64,000 bases of DNA, taken from assembly GCA_963792885.1 (NCBI GenBank), contig CAWBXX010000001.1, positions 310,001-374,000 of the forward strand, given 5' to 3'. The DNA comes from DASWJZ01 sp963792885. Lineage in GTDB: Bacteria; Pseudomonadota; Alphaproteobacteria; Rhizobiales; Afifellaceae. The notes beneath the pieces were generated by a model. That model had not been told where the DNA came from. It made no database searches and saw nothing but the letters and a program-made list of their open reading frames with translations. Within the stretch, counting starts at the first letter, position 1. Each line of letters opens with the position of its first letter. Position numbers and translations under genes: made by a program. Shown one piece after another: positions 39,895 through 48,295 of the stretch.

Positions 39895-40140
39895 CATTAT
39901 CAGACCAGATAATGACCGCAAATATTCAGTTGTCTTCGAACTTTTCCGGCCTCTCGTGGGGCTTTGACGAGGCCATATTTCGCATCTCTAAGTAACCGTC
40001 GCGCGTTTGCTGTCCGAGCATTCTTGAGTTGCATAGTGATAAAAGCTCCGATTGCATACATGGTCGCATACGCGCGCGCTTTCGCAAGCGCACGCATGAG
40101 TTTCCCTGGGGTTTGGCTTGCTACGAAGAGAGGTGCGAAC
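39895..40140. other. Lower-GC gene-free gap between VOC gene and sdhB
   Basis: This stretch is clearly less GC-rich than its neighbours, and its short open frames have no recognisable motif. A 65-codon minus-strand frame (39900-40097) is open but has no ribosome binding site that stands out. I see no tRNA fold or terminal repeats. It may be the remains of an insertion or the sdh transcript's 3' region. Confidence 0.4.
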
Positions 40141-40920
40141 TCAAACCTGTCGCGCGACCAGCATCTTCTTGATCTCGGCGATCGCCTTCGCCGGATTGAG
40201 ACCCTTCGGGCAGGTCTGCGCGCAATTCATGATGGTATGGCAGCGATAGAGACGAAACGGGTCCTCAAGGTCGTCCAAGCGCTCGCCCGTCGCCTCGTCG
40301 CGCGAATCAATCAGCCAGCGATAGGCCTGTAGCAGGGCAGCAGGCCCGAGGTAGCGATCGCCATTCCACCAATAGCTCGGACACGAGGTCGAGCAGCAGG
40401 CGCAGAGGATGCACTCGTAGAGTCCGTCGAGCTTGCTGCGATCGTCGCGGCTCTGCAGCCGCTCCTTCTGCGGCGTCGGCGAGACGGTCTCCAGCCACGG
40501 CTCGATGAAGGCGTGCTGGGCATAGAAGCGCGTCAGATCCGGCACGAGATCCTTGATCACCGGCATGTGCGGGAGCGGATAGATCTTCACGGCGCCGCCG
40601 ATCTCGCCATACCCCTTGGTGCAGGCGAGCGTATTCATGCCGTCGATATTCATGGCGCAGGAGCCGCAGATGCCCTCGCGGCATGAGCGGCGGAAGGTCA
40701 GCGTCGGATCGACCTTGTTCTTGATCCAGATGAGTGCGTCGAGAACCATCGGCCCGCAGTCGCCGGTATCGACGAAATAGGTGTCGATCCGCGGGTTTCT
40801 GCCGTCGTCCGGCTCCCAGCGATAGACGCGTAACTCGCGCAGGCTCTGGGCGCCGGCCGGCTTCGGCCAGGTCTTGCCAACCCCGATGCGGGAGTTCTTG
40901 GGAAGCGTGAACTGTACCAT
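40141..40920 (-). CDS. sdhB: Succinate dehydrogenase iron-sulfur subunit
   Basis: The 259-aa protein has the [2Fe-2S] cysteines in SCREGICGSCAMNIDG, the [4Fe-4S] set in CILCACCSTSCP and the [3Fe-4S]/quinone region in CHTIMNCAQTCPKGLNP. All three clusters of complex II are supported. It passes electrons from SdhA flavin to ubiquinone. It is the last gene of sdhCDA-DUF3052-sdhB on the minus strand. Confidence 0.96.
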   Translation of the reverse strand: MVQFTLPKNSRIGVGKTWPKPAGAQSLRELRVYRWEPDDGRNPRIDTYFVDTGDCGPMVLDALIWIKNKVDPTLTFRRSCREGICGSCAMNIDGMNTLACTKGYGEIGGAVKIYPLPHMPVIKDLVPDLTRFYAQHAFIEPWLETVSPTPQKERLQSRDDRSKLDGLYECILCACCSTSCPSYWWNGDRYLGPAALLQAYRWLIDSRDEATGERLDDLEDPFRLYRCHTIMNCAQTCPKGLNPAKAIAEIKKMLVARQV

Positions 40921-40942
40921 CGTCGCCCCTGTTCGCTCAGCG

Positions 40943-41377
40943 CTACCGCCGGTCCTTGCGGATCACGAGCTTCAAGCCGGACCAGACCTGATCGACCGCC
41001 GCGACCTTGACGTCGACGAGGTCGAGTTTGAGCGCCGCCTCGCGTACACGGTCCTCCGTCACGTCGGTTTCGACCCTCGCGGCCTTCTTCGGCCAGGAAA
41101 CCCAGATCATCCCGTCGAGCTTCAGCGCCGCTTGCAGGCCCCCGAGGCCTTCGTCGAGCTCCGCCTTGTGCGTCGTGAAGGCATGAATCAGATCGTAGGA
41201 ACCGGACGCCAGCTTCGTGGCCCAGCGTGGCTTCCGGACAACCCTTTTGAAAGGGACAGCGTTCGCCAGCCCATCGAGATCGGCCGGCAGGCCGATGAAA
41301 GCGGCGCTTTGGCCGGCTTTGTAGCCGAGCTTGTCCGGCAGCGGTCGCTTCGAATAGCCGGCGACGGCGATCACCAT
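40943..41377 (-). CDS. DUF3052 protein inside the sdh operon
   Basis: The 144-aa protein has GYSKRPLPDKLGYKAGQSAAFIGLP, AFTTHKAELDEGLGGLQAALKLDGMIWVSWPKK and VKVAAVDQVWSGLKLVIRKDRR, all typical of DUF3052, a family of unknown function. It begins 4 bases after sdhA and ends 22 bases before sdhB, so it is co-transcribed with them. A link to succinate dehydrogenase assembly is only a guess from position. Confidence 0.82.
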   Translation of the reverse strand: MVIAVAGYSKRPLPDKLGYKAGQSAAFIGLPADLDGLANAVPFKRVVRKPRWATKLASGSYDLIHAFTTHKAELDEGLGGLQAALKLDGMIWVSWPKKAARVETDVTEDRVREAALKLDLVDVKVAAVDQVWSGLKLVIRKDRR

Positions 41378-41381
41378 GGCG

Positions 41382-43226
41382 TCAGTACACCCGCGCTTTC
41401 GGCTCGATGTAGTTGATGTCGTTCGACAGCGTGTAGGTGTGCACGGCGCGCTCGTCGAGGCGAACGCGCTTTTCCTCGACGTCGGCGAAAGAGAGCGTGT
41501 GCTTCATCCAGTTGACGTCGTCGCGGTCGGGATAATCCTCGCGCGCATGCGCGCCGCGGCTCTCTGTGCGGTTAAAGGCGGATTCCATGGTGACCACCGC
41601 CTGCTCGACGAGGTTCTCGAATTCCAGCGTCTCGATCAGGTCGGTGTTCCAGATCAGGCCGCGGTCGGTCGTGCCCACATCGTCGGAAGCCCGCCACACG
41701 TCGCCGATCCGCGTGCGTCCCTGATCGAGAACCTCGCCGGTACGGAAGACGGCGCAGTTCTCCTGCATCACCTTCTGCATGCGGGTCCTGAGCTCGGCGG
41801 TCGGCACGGCGCCGTGGGCATGGCGTGCCGCATCGAGACGCGAAAGCGCCTTTTCGTCGGCGTCCTTCGGAAGCTCCGGGTGGCGCTCACCGGGTGAGAT
41901 CGTCTCGGCGCAGCGCACGCCCGCGGCTCGGCCAAAGACGACGAGGTCGACGAGCGAGTTCGAGCCGAGCCGGTTGGCGCCGTGAACGGAGACGCAGGCC
42001 GCCTCGCCCACCGCCATCAGGCCCGGCACCACCGCGTCGGGGTCGCCGTTCGCCTTGGTCAGCGCCTCGCCGTGATAGTTCGTCGGGATGCCGCCCATGT
42101 TGTAGTGCACGGTCGGCAGCACCGGGATCGGCTCGCGCGTCACGTCGACGCTGGCGAAGATGCGCGCCAACTCCGAGATACCTGGGAGCCGCTCCTGCAG
42201 CACCGCCGGGTCGAGATGCTCCAGGTGCAGGTAAATGTATTCGCGCTCCTTGCCGACGCCCCTCCCCTCGCGGATCTCCACCGTCATGGCGCGCGAGACG
42301 ACGTCGCGCGAAGCAAGGTCCTTGGCCGAAGGTGCGTAGCGCTCCATGAAGCGCTCACCCTCGGAATTCGACAGATAGCCGCCCTCGCCGCGCGCGCCCT
42401 CGGTGATCAGCATGCCGGCGCCGTAGATGCCGGTCGGATGGAACTGCACGAACTCCATGTCCTGCAGCGGCAGCCCGGCGCGAAGCACCATGGCGTTGCC
42501 GTCGCCGGTCTGCGTGTGGGCGCCGGTGCAGCTGAAGTAGATGCGGCCGTAGCCCCCGGTCGCGATCACCGTCTTGTGGGCGCGGAAGCGATGCAGCGTC
42601 CCGTCGTCGAGCGAGAGCGCCACGACGCCGCGGCAGGCGCCGCCGTCCATCAGAAGATCGATAGCGAAGTACTCGACGAAGAACTCCGCGGAGTGCCGGA
42701 GCGATTGGCCATACATCGTGTGGAGCATCGCGTGGCCGGTGCGGTCGGCAGCAGCGCAGGTGCGCTGCGCGATGCCCTTGCCGAACTCCGTCGTCATACC
42801 GCCGAACGGGCGCTGGTAAATAGTGCCCTCATCGGTGCGCGAGAACGGCACGCCCCAGTGCTCCAGCTCGTAGACCGCCTGCGGCGCGTTCTTGCAGAGA
42901 TATTCGATTGCGTCCTGGTCGCCGAGCCAGTCCGACCCCTTGACGGTGTCGTACATGTGCCAGCGCCAATCGTCGGCGCCCATGTTGCCGAGCGCCGCAG
43001 CAATCCCGCCTTGTGCAGCGACGGTATGCGAGCGCGTCGGAAAGACTTTGGTGATGCAGGCGGTCTTCAGCCCGGCCTCGCTCGCACCGACGACGGCGCG
43101 GAGCCCGGAGCCGCCGGCGCCGACGACGACCACGTCGAACTCGTGCTCGATCACCGGATAGGCGCGGCCGTTGACCGCAGGCGCGCTGCCGTTGCCTGAG
43201 CCGTTGGTCTTGCCGTTTGCCGCCAT
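41382..43226 (-). CDS. sdhA: Succinate dehydrogenase flavoprotein subunit
   Basis: I place the start at 43226, giving 614 aa. The covalent FAD histidine is in RSHTVAAQGG, the Rossmann motif is VVVGAGGSGLRAV, and the active-site region HRFRAHKTVIATGGYGR is present. It oxidises succinate to fumarate. The ATG overlaps the last base of the sdhD stop. A Ser/Gly/Asn-rich N-terminal stretch of about 20 residues is longer than in many relatives. Confidence 0.97.
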   Translation of the reverse strand: MAANGKTNGSGNGSAPAVNGRAYPVIEHEFDVVVVGAGGSGLRAVVGASEAGLKTACITKVFPTRSHTVAAQGGIAAALGNMGADDWRWHMYDTVKGSDWLGDQDAIEYLCKNAPQAVYELEHWGVPFSRTDEGTIYQRPFGGMTTEFGKGIAQRTCAAADRTGHAMLHTMYGQSLRHSAEFFVEYFAIDLLMDGGACRGVVALSLDDGTLHRFRAHKTVIATGGYGRIYFSCTGAHTQTGDGNAMVLRAGLPLQDMEFVQFHPTGIYGAGMLITEGARGEGGYLSNSEGERFMERYAPSAKDLASRDVVSRAMTVEIREGRGVGKEREYIYLHLEHLDPAVLQERLPGISELARIFASVDVTREPIPVLPTVHYNMGGIPTNYHGEALTKANGDPDAVVPGLMAVGEAACVSVHGANRLGSNSLVDLVVFGRAAGVRCAETISPGERHPELPKDADEKALSRLDAARHAHGAVPTAELRTRMQKVMQENCAVFRTGEVLDQGRTRIGDVWRASDDVGTTDRGLIWNTDLIETLEFENLVEQAVVTMESAFNRTESRGAHAREDYPDRDDVNWMKHTLSFADVEEKRVRLDERAVHTYTLSNDINYIEPKARVY

Positions 43227-43612
43227 CAGGCGCCTCCGAAGGCGATCTTGAGCACCGCGAAGGCCGCGACGAGCCCGACGCCCCAACAGAAAAGCCAGTT
43301 CACGACAAGCGCCGCGAGCTTCGGGAGCTCGCCTTGCACATAGTCCTCGACGATGATCTGCATGCCGACCCGCATATGGACGACCGTGACCAGGATTCCG
43401 GCGAGCATGATGAGCGCGACGAGCGGCGAGGTGAGCACATCGACCACGCGCTCGTAGGGCTCGCCGTTCAGCTTCACGACGATAAGGATGAAGAGCGTGA
43501 GCAGGATCAGAAGCGCGATCGAGGTCACGCGCTCCACGATGAAGGTGCCCGTACCCTTCTTGGCGGAACCGAGGCCGCGGACCTCGGCAAGCGGCGTGCG
43601 GATCGACTTCAT
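43226..43612 (-). CDS. sdhD: Succinate dehydrogenase membrane anchor subunit SdhD
   Basis: The 128-aa protein has three hydrophobic segments and the SdhD features RGLGSAKKGTGTFIVERVTSIALL near the N-terminus, H79 in VVHMRVGMQIIVEDYV for heme b and quinone binding, and a final membrane helix. The ATG overlaps the sdhC stop (ATGA), and its own stop overlaps the sdhA start by one base. Confidence 0.93.
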   Translation of the reverse strand: MKSIRTPLAEVRGLGSAKKGTGTFIVERVTSIALLILLTLFILIVVKLNGEPYERVVDVLTSPLVALIMLAGILVTVVHMRVGMQIIVEDYVQGELPKLAALVVNWLFCWGVGLVAAFAVLKIAFGGA

Positions 43613-44010
43613 CTCAGTGCGTACCCGACGGTCCAGACGACGAAGGTGAGCACGATCGAGCCGACGATCGTGGCCCAGCCGAGCCGGCTGGCGGTCGGGA
43701 CGTCGAGGCCCCAGCCGGTGTCCCAGATCAGGTGGCGGACGCCGCCCAGCATGTGATGGATCAGCGTCCAGGTGTAGCCGAAAAGGATGAGCCGCCCGAG
43801 CCAGGAGCCGAAGAAGGCGTTGGCGATGTCGAACGCGCCCGGACCGGACGCGGCGGCGAGCAGCCACCAGGCGAGCAACGGCATGCCGAAATAGAGTGCG
43901 AAGCCGGTGATGCGGTGCAGGCCCGACATCAAATAGGTGATGGTCGGGCGCCAGATTGTCAGATGCGGGGAAAGCGGGCGGGACGCCGCCTTCAGATGAG
44001 TCTCAGCCAT
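43609..44010 (-). CDS. sdhC: Succinate dehydrogenase cytochrome b556 subunit SdhC
   Basis: The 133-aa protein starts at the ATG at 44010 and contains RPLSPHLTIWRPTITYLMSGLHRITGFAL, the SdhC signature, with a heme-ligand His in TWTLIHHMLGGVRHLIWD and three membrane helices. It is the first gene of the sdh operon. An upstream in-frame start at 44049 is possible but has no added support. Confidence 0.94.
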   Translation of the reverse strand: MAETHLKAASRPLSPHLTIWRPTITYLMSGLHRITGFALYFGMPLLAWWLLAAASGPGAFDIANAFFGSWLGRLILFGYTWTLIHHMLGGVRHLIWDTGWGLDVPTASRLGWATIVGSIVLTFVVWTVGYALR

Positions 44011-44114
44011 GGCGCCGATACGCATACCGCAGCGCGGCAAGCGAGGCAAAGGGGAGCTGGGGCTTCGCCGCGGGCAAGTTGGCGCGGCTTATGAAGGGCG
44101 CCCGCGGGTCGCTC

Positions 44115-44327
44115 TTATCTCTTCTGCAACTCTTCCTGGCGGCGGCGGTATTCGCGCTCGAGGCCCTCAATGTGGCCGAGCACGTTCTCCAGGGCTTCCT
44201 TCTTGGAATCGTCCTCGGCTTCCTCGACCCACTGCGCGAACTCCTCGCGCAACGTAAAGAGAAGATCGAGGCCGCCTTTCACCTCGCTCAGCTCAGTTTC
44301 CGCGCCCGAAGTACTGTCGCCCGGCAT
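44115..44327 (-). CDS. Small acidic coiled-coil-like protein, unknown
   Basis: The 70-aa product is strongly charged, with VKGGLDLLFTLREEFAQWVEEAEDDSKKEALENVLGHIEGLE followed by a basic REYRRRQEELQKR end. It looks helical and possibly coiled-coil. I do not recognise the family. The ribosome binding site is weak. It lies alone between sdhC (104 bases downstream) and the EmrB-like exporter. Confidence 0.5.
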   Translation of the reverse strand: MPGDSTSGAETELSEVKGGLDLLFTLREEFAQWVEEAEDDSKKEALENVLGHIEGLEREYRRRQEELQKR

Positions 44328-44458
44328 CTGCGATCACCCGCTGTGCTTTATGGAGGTGCGATGTCCGCCCTCCCTAAACGCCAATCGCCGCGGCGGCAAC
44401 CACGTCAAATGTGCAGAACGTTTGGGTGCAGCGGCCGGAGCGGAGTCCGCAGGGCTCA

Positions 44459-46024
44459 TCAGTGTCCCGCTGCCGCCCTTGCCATCGGCCGTTTCGCCAG
44501 CGGCACGAAGAGCACCACGGCGAAGAAGAGCAGCGCCAGGATCAGGAAGATGTCGGAGAAGGCCATCACCAGCGCCTCGCCGCGGACGCGGTTCGCGAGC
44601 ATCTTCAGCGCCGCCATGTCGGCGTCGGAGCCGAGCGCCGCGGCGACGTTGTGGGCGATCGACGCCAGCCGCTCGGTCGCCGCCGGACGGCTCCAGGTGA
44701 CCGCCTCGTGCAGGCGCGCGATATGCAGGTCCCAGCGGTCGTTAAGGACCGTGGTGATAACCGCAAGGCCGATGGCGCCGCCCAGGTTGCGCATCAGGTT
44801 GAAGAGGCCGGAGGCGTTCTTGAGCCGCTCCGGCGGCAACGTGCCGAGCGCCAGCATGGAGACCGGGATCATCGCGATCATCAGCCCAACGCCGCGCATC
44901 GCCTGCGGGATGAAGAGCTCGCCGAACGCCCAGTCGCGGGTGATCGGAACGAGCTCCAGGCAGGAGACCGCGACGAGGCCCATGCCGAACGCGATCATGA
45001 TGCGTGGGTCGGCGCGCTGCGCGATGCGCCCGCTGATCGGCGCGGCGAGCATCATGAAGACGCCGGTCACGAACACGGTCTCGCCAATCTGCAGCAAATC
45101 GTAGCCGCGCACGCGCGCCAGGTAGACAGGGTAGAGATAGACGAGGCCGTAGAGCCCGATGCCGAGCACAAAGATGAAGAGCGAGCCGGTAGCGAAATTC
45201 CGGTCGAGATAGGCCTTCAAGTCGACGATCGGATTCTTCGCGGTCAGCGCGCGGGCGAAGAAGCAGATGCTGGCGATGCCCGAGACGATCGCGAAGGTGA
45301 GGATTGTCGGATCGTTGAACCAGTCGTTCGTAGACCCCTCCTCCAGCACATATTCCAGGCTGCCGAGAAAGACGGCGAGGGTCGCCACGCCGAAATAGTC
45401 GAACTCCCTCAGAACCTTCAGGTTCGGCTTATCGAAATCGACGAGGAGCAGCGTCGCGGCGGTCACCGCGACGCCCGGGAAGACGTTCACCAGGAAAAGC
45501 CAGTGCCAGGAGAAGACGTTGGTGAGATAACCGCCGACCGTCGGGCCGACCGTCGGCGCCAGCGTCGCGATCAGCCCGACGATGGCGGAGATCATGCCCT
45601 GGCGGCTGCGCGGAAAGATGGTGTAGGCGGCGGCGAAGACTGACGGGATCATGGCGCCGCCGATAAATCCCTGGAGCGCGCGCCAGACGATCATCTGGTC
45701 GATCGACGTGGCGGTGGCGCAGCCGACGCTTGCGAGCGTGAAGCCGGCGGCGGCGGCGGCGAAGAGGTAGCGCGTCGACAGCGCACGGCCGAGGAAGCCG
45801 GTCAGCGGGATCATGACGATCTCGGCGACCAGGTAGGATGTCTGCACCCACGGAATTTCGTCGGCGCTCGCGGAGAGGCCGGCCTGGATCTCGGCAAGCG
45901 ACGAGGCGACGATCTGGATGTCCAGGATCGCCATGAACATGCCGACCGCGAGCGCCACGAAGGCGGCGATCTGCCGGGGTGGAACCGGCGGATCGGCTAT
46001 TTCCGTGGCAGGCCGCTCGGCCAT
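44459..46024 (-). CDS. EmrB-like DHA2 efflux transporter (MFS, 14 TM)
   Basis: The 521-aa protein has the DHA2 family hallmarks: ALAVGMFMAILDIQIVASSLAEIQAGL, GFLGRALSTRYLF, and RALQGFIGGAMIPSVFAAAYTIFP (motif C-like), with about 14 membrane segments. It exports drugs or toxic compounds using the proton gradient. It lies 23 bases after the EmrA-like adaptor gene, forming the classic EmrAB pair under a divergent TetR regulator. Confidence 0.92.
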   Translation of the reverse strand: MAERPATEIADPPVPPRQIAAFVALAVGMFMAILDIQIVASSLAEIQAGLSASADEIPWVQTSYLVAEIVMIPLTGFLGRALSTRYLFAAAAAGFTLASVGCATATSIDQMIVWRALQGFIGGAMIPSVFAAAYTIFPRSRQGMISAIVGLIATLAPTVGPTVGGYLTNVFSWHWLFLVNVFPGVAVTAATLLLVDFDKPNLKVLREFDYFGVATLAVFLGSLEYVLEEGSTNDWFNDPTILTFAIVSGIASICFFARALTAKNPIVDLKAYLDRNFATGSLFIFVLGIGLYGLVYLYPVYLARVRGYDLLQIGETVFVTGVFMMLAAPISGRIAQRADPRIMIAFGMGLVAVSCLELVPITRDWAFGELFIPQAMRGVGLMIAMIPVSMLALGTLPPERLKNASGLFNLMRNLGGAIGLAVITTVLNDRWDLHIARLHEAVTWSRPAATERLASIAHNVAAALGSDADMAALKMLANRVRGEALVMAFSDIFLILALLFFAVVLFVPLAKRPMARAAAGH

Positions 46025-46047
46025 GGCGTTGCTTCCGGAGGCTTCCG

Positions 46048-47229
46048 TCAGCGCGACGCCACGCCGGCCGTGCCGGTGCGCGTATCGACGGCGACGACCA
46101 CCGACATGCCCGGCCGGACCAGATCCGCTGCGGCTACCGTCGCCGGAACGCGGACCCGCACGGCGAGCCGCTGCACGACCTTGGTGAAGTTGCCGGTAGC
46201 ATTGTCGGGCGGTAGCAGGCTGAAGACCGAGCCGGAGGCCGGCGCAATGCTCTCGACCGTGCCTTTGATGTCGTGGTCCGGGAACGCGTCGACGGAGATG
46301 TCCGCCGTCTGCCCCGGCCGCAGGTCGGCGAGCTGCGTCTCCTTGAAGTTCGCGTCGACATAGATGTCCTGGAGCGGCACCAGCGCCATCAGCCGCGTTC
46401 CCGGCTGCACATATTCGCCAGGCTCGGCCGCGCGGTTGCCGACGACGCCGTCGAAGGGCGCGCGCACGATCGTGTGGTCGAGATCGAGCTTCGCCTTGTC
46501 GACAGCAAGCTTGTCCTGATCGAGGACTCGCTCGCCTTCCGTCTTCTGGGCGGAGAGCACGGCGGCGTTCGCTTCGGCGGTCGTCACCCCGGCGCTCGCG
46601 GCGTCGACTGCGGCGTTGGCCTGCAACAGCTCGGCTCTCGTGGAGTCAACCGCCTTCTGCGTACCGAACGACTTGTCGGCAAGCGCGGCGGCGCGATCAT
46701 ATTCGATCTTGGCGTTGGCAGCGCCGGCCTCAGCGGAGGCGAGCTCCGCGCGAGCTTGCGCCACTTGTGCCTCACCGGCGGATATCTGCTCACCGATGCG
46801 GGAGACGGCGGCCTGCTGAACTGCGACCTGCGCCTCGGCCTGCTGGAGCGCGAGGCGGTAGTCGGAATCGTCAATGAAAAGAAGCGGCGTCCCTGCGGTC
46901 ACGCGGGCGTTGTCGGCGACCGGAACGGACTTGATGTAGCCCGCGACCTTGGGCGCAATCACCGCAGTGTCCGCGCTCACATAAGCGTCGTCGGTCGAGA
47001 CCACGAAGCGCCCGTGCGTCCACCAGCCATGGCCGAAATAGCCGCCGATTGCGGCAACAGCGATGACAAGTGCACCGGCCAACGCCAGCCGCCGTCCTCC
47101 GCGCTTCGGCGCGGCGGGCCTCGGCGCGGCATCGGAGACCGCATCCTGCGGCGCGACAGGCCGCTCGGATCGCGCCTCGTCCGCCGGCGATGGCCGCTCA
47201 AGCGACGGCCCGCCGGGAAAAGCCCGCAA
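46048..47229 (-). CDS. EmrA-like membrane fusion protein (HlyD family)
   Basis: The protein has a single N-terminal membrane anchor (LALAGALVIAVAAIGGYFGHGWW), a barrel-sandwich hybrid domain (STDDAYVSADTAVIAPKVAGYI, IVRAPFDGVVGNRAAEPGEYV), a long coiled-coil hairpin rich in Ala and Gln, and a C-terminal beta-barrel domain. This is the EmrA type. It links the inner-membrane exporter to an outer-membrane channel. The start is not settled: the open frame begins at a TTG at 47229 (393 aa), without a strong ribosome binding site. Confidence 0.9.
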   Translation of the reverse strand: MRAFPGGPSLERPSPADEARSERPVAPQDAVSDAAPRPAAPKRGGRRLALAGALVIAVAAIGGYFGHGWWTHGRFVVSTDDAYVSADTAVIAPKVAGYIKSVPVADNARVTAGTPLLFIDDSDYRLALQQAEAQVAVQQAAVSRIGEQISAGEAQVAQARAELASAEAGAANAKIEYDRAAALADKSFGTQKAVDSTRAELLQANAAVDAASAGVTTAEANAAVLSAQKTEGERVLDQDKLAVDKAKLDLDHTIVRAPFDGVVGNRAAEPGEYVQPGTRLMALVPLQDIYVDANFKETQLADLRPGQTADISVDAFPDHDIKGTVESIAPASGSVFSLLPPDNATGNFTKVVQRLAVRVRVPATVAAADLVRPGMSVVVAVDTRTGTAGVASR

Positions 47230-47356
47230 AACCGTGCCCGTTTCCGTGCCTTTTCAGGGACTCTTTCGGCATTCGCCGGCCGCGGCAGGTGCCTTGATCG
47301 GCGTTCACGAGCACCTTCGGCATGGGGCTCTCCAAATCTTGATTGCAGAACTCGAT

Positions 47357-47378
47357 ATCGAACCGAACGGTTCGGTCA
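47357..47378. promoter_or_regulatory. TetR operator copy 1
   Basis: The palindrome gaaccgaacggttcggtc (core accgaac-g-gttcggt) sits in the divergent region. A 22-base stretch around it is identical to the second copy exactly 60 bases further right. Such paired identical palindromes beside a divergent TetR gene are expected binding sites of that repressor. Confidence 0.8.
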
Positions 47379-47416
47379 GGCCGCTTGAAGTGGACCATCG
47401 CTCGCGCTATTTCAAG

Positions 47417-47438
47417 ATCGAACCGAACGGTTCGGTCA
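47417..47438. promoter_or_regulatory. TetR operator copy 2
   Basis: This is the second copy of the 22-base sequence, identical in all positions, 60 bases from the first. Sixty bases is close to six helical turns, so both sites face the same side of the DNA and dimers bound there could cooperate. It lies nearer to the tetR start. Confidence 0.8.
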
Positions 47439-47568
47439 CAAATTTCTTTGATGAATGTGTCCGGCCCGTTTCGTCCTAGTTTCGTCGGAGGGCTTTCGTA
47501 GGAGAATCGAGACAGGGCCCAGAGAGAAAAGCCGGAACGGCGGGCCCCAAACACGAGGAAATGCAGCG

Positions 47569-48285
47569 ATGACGGAAATGACCGCTCCTCTCGCCGATCC
47601 GCCGCCAGCGCGTGAAGCAGGCGCCGGGCAGGACCCGCAGAAGCGGCGTCAAATTCTCGCTGGCGCGCGCAAGGTCTTCCTGAAGCACGGCTTCGACGCG
47701 GCGAGCATGAACGACATCGCGCGTGTCGCGGGCGTCTCCAAGGGAACGCTCTACGTCTACTTCGAGAATAAGGAGCGGCTCTTCACGTCGCTGATGCACG
47801 AAGAGCGCTCAAAGCAGGATTTCAGAGCCGACCCCGACGACCACGACGTCGCCGCGGTGCTCACGCGGCTCGGCCGCGACTTCATCACGTTTCTCTCAGC
47901 GCCGCATGTGATCCGCGCCAAGCGCTCCGTGATGGCGATCATCGAGCGAATGCCGGAGGTCGCAGCAGATTTCTATCGTGATGGTCCTACCGTCTGCATC
48001 GCCGACCTGACCCGATACCTTGAGGCGCAGGTGCGCGCGGGCGTGCTCTCGATCGACGACTGCAGGCTCGCGGCGCACCAGTTCCTCGACCTCGCGCAGG
48101 CCGGGATCATCAGGCCGCTTCTCTACGGCACGCAGTCGCACGTGCCCGCAGAGACGATCGAGCGGACGGTGAAGAGTGCGGTCGATGTCTTCCTAGCGGC
48201 CTACCAGCCGGAGGCAGGTGCCGCGAAGGGCCGTGAGCTGTCCCGCACCAAGCCGCGCAAACCATTACTTCAGCCGGCCGAATAG
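47569..48285 (+). CDS. TetR/AcrR-family repressor of the efflux pair
   Basis: I chose the ATG at 47569, with GAGGA upstream; 238 aa. The N-terminal helix-turn-helix reads RRQILAGARKVFLKHGFDAASMNDIARVAGVSKGTLYVYFENKERLF, a textbook TetR domain. The C-terminal ligand-binding domain is in the TetR_C/AefR-like style. It is divergent from the EmrAB-like genes and most likely represses them and itself through the two palindromes. The inducer is unknown. Confidence 0.92.
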   Translation: MTEMTAPLADPPPAREAGAGQDPQKRRQILAGARKVFLKHGFDAASMNDIARVAGVSKGTLYVYFENKERLFTSLMHEERSKQDFRADPDDHDVAAVLTRLGRDFITFLSAPHVIRAKRSVMAIIERMPEVAADFYRDGPTVCIADLTRYLEAQVRAGVLSIDDCRLAAHQFLDLAQAGIIRPLLYGTQSHVPAETIERTVKSAVDVFLAAYQPEAGAAKGRELSRTKPRKPLLQPAE

Positions 48286-48295
48286 CCGGGGCGCT

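Larger units (their letters stand above)
47230..47568. other. Divergent regulatory region of the efflux pair
   Basis: This 339-base region between the EmrA-like and TetR genes carries two copies of one palindromic operator and is less GC-rich around them. Open frames within it are created by the repeated palindrome and have no motif. I found no clear -35/-10 pair. Confidence 0.55.

Noticed and set aside
39900..40097. A 65-codon minus-strand frame in the low-GC gap
   Set aside because: No motif or ribosome binding site; kept only as part of the gap description.
41982..43199. A 405-codon open frame opposite sdhA
   Set aside because: Antisense shadow; His- and Arg-rich translation without motif.
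47198..47554. Minus-strand frame with a repeated DRTVRFD motif
   Set aside because: The peptide repeat is just the duplicated operator palindrome translated; not a protein repeat.
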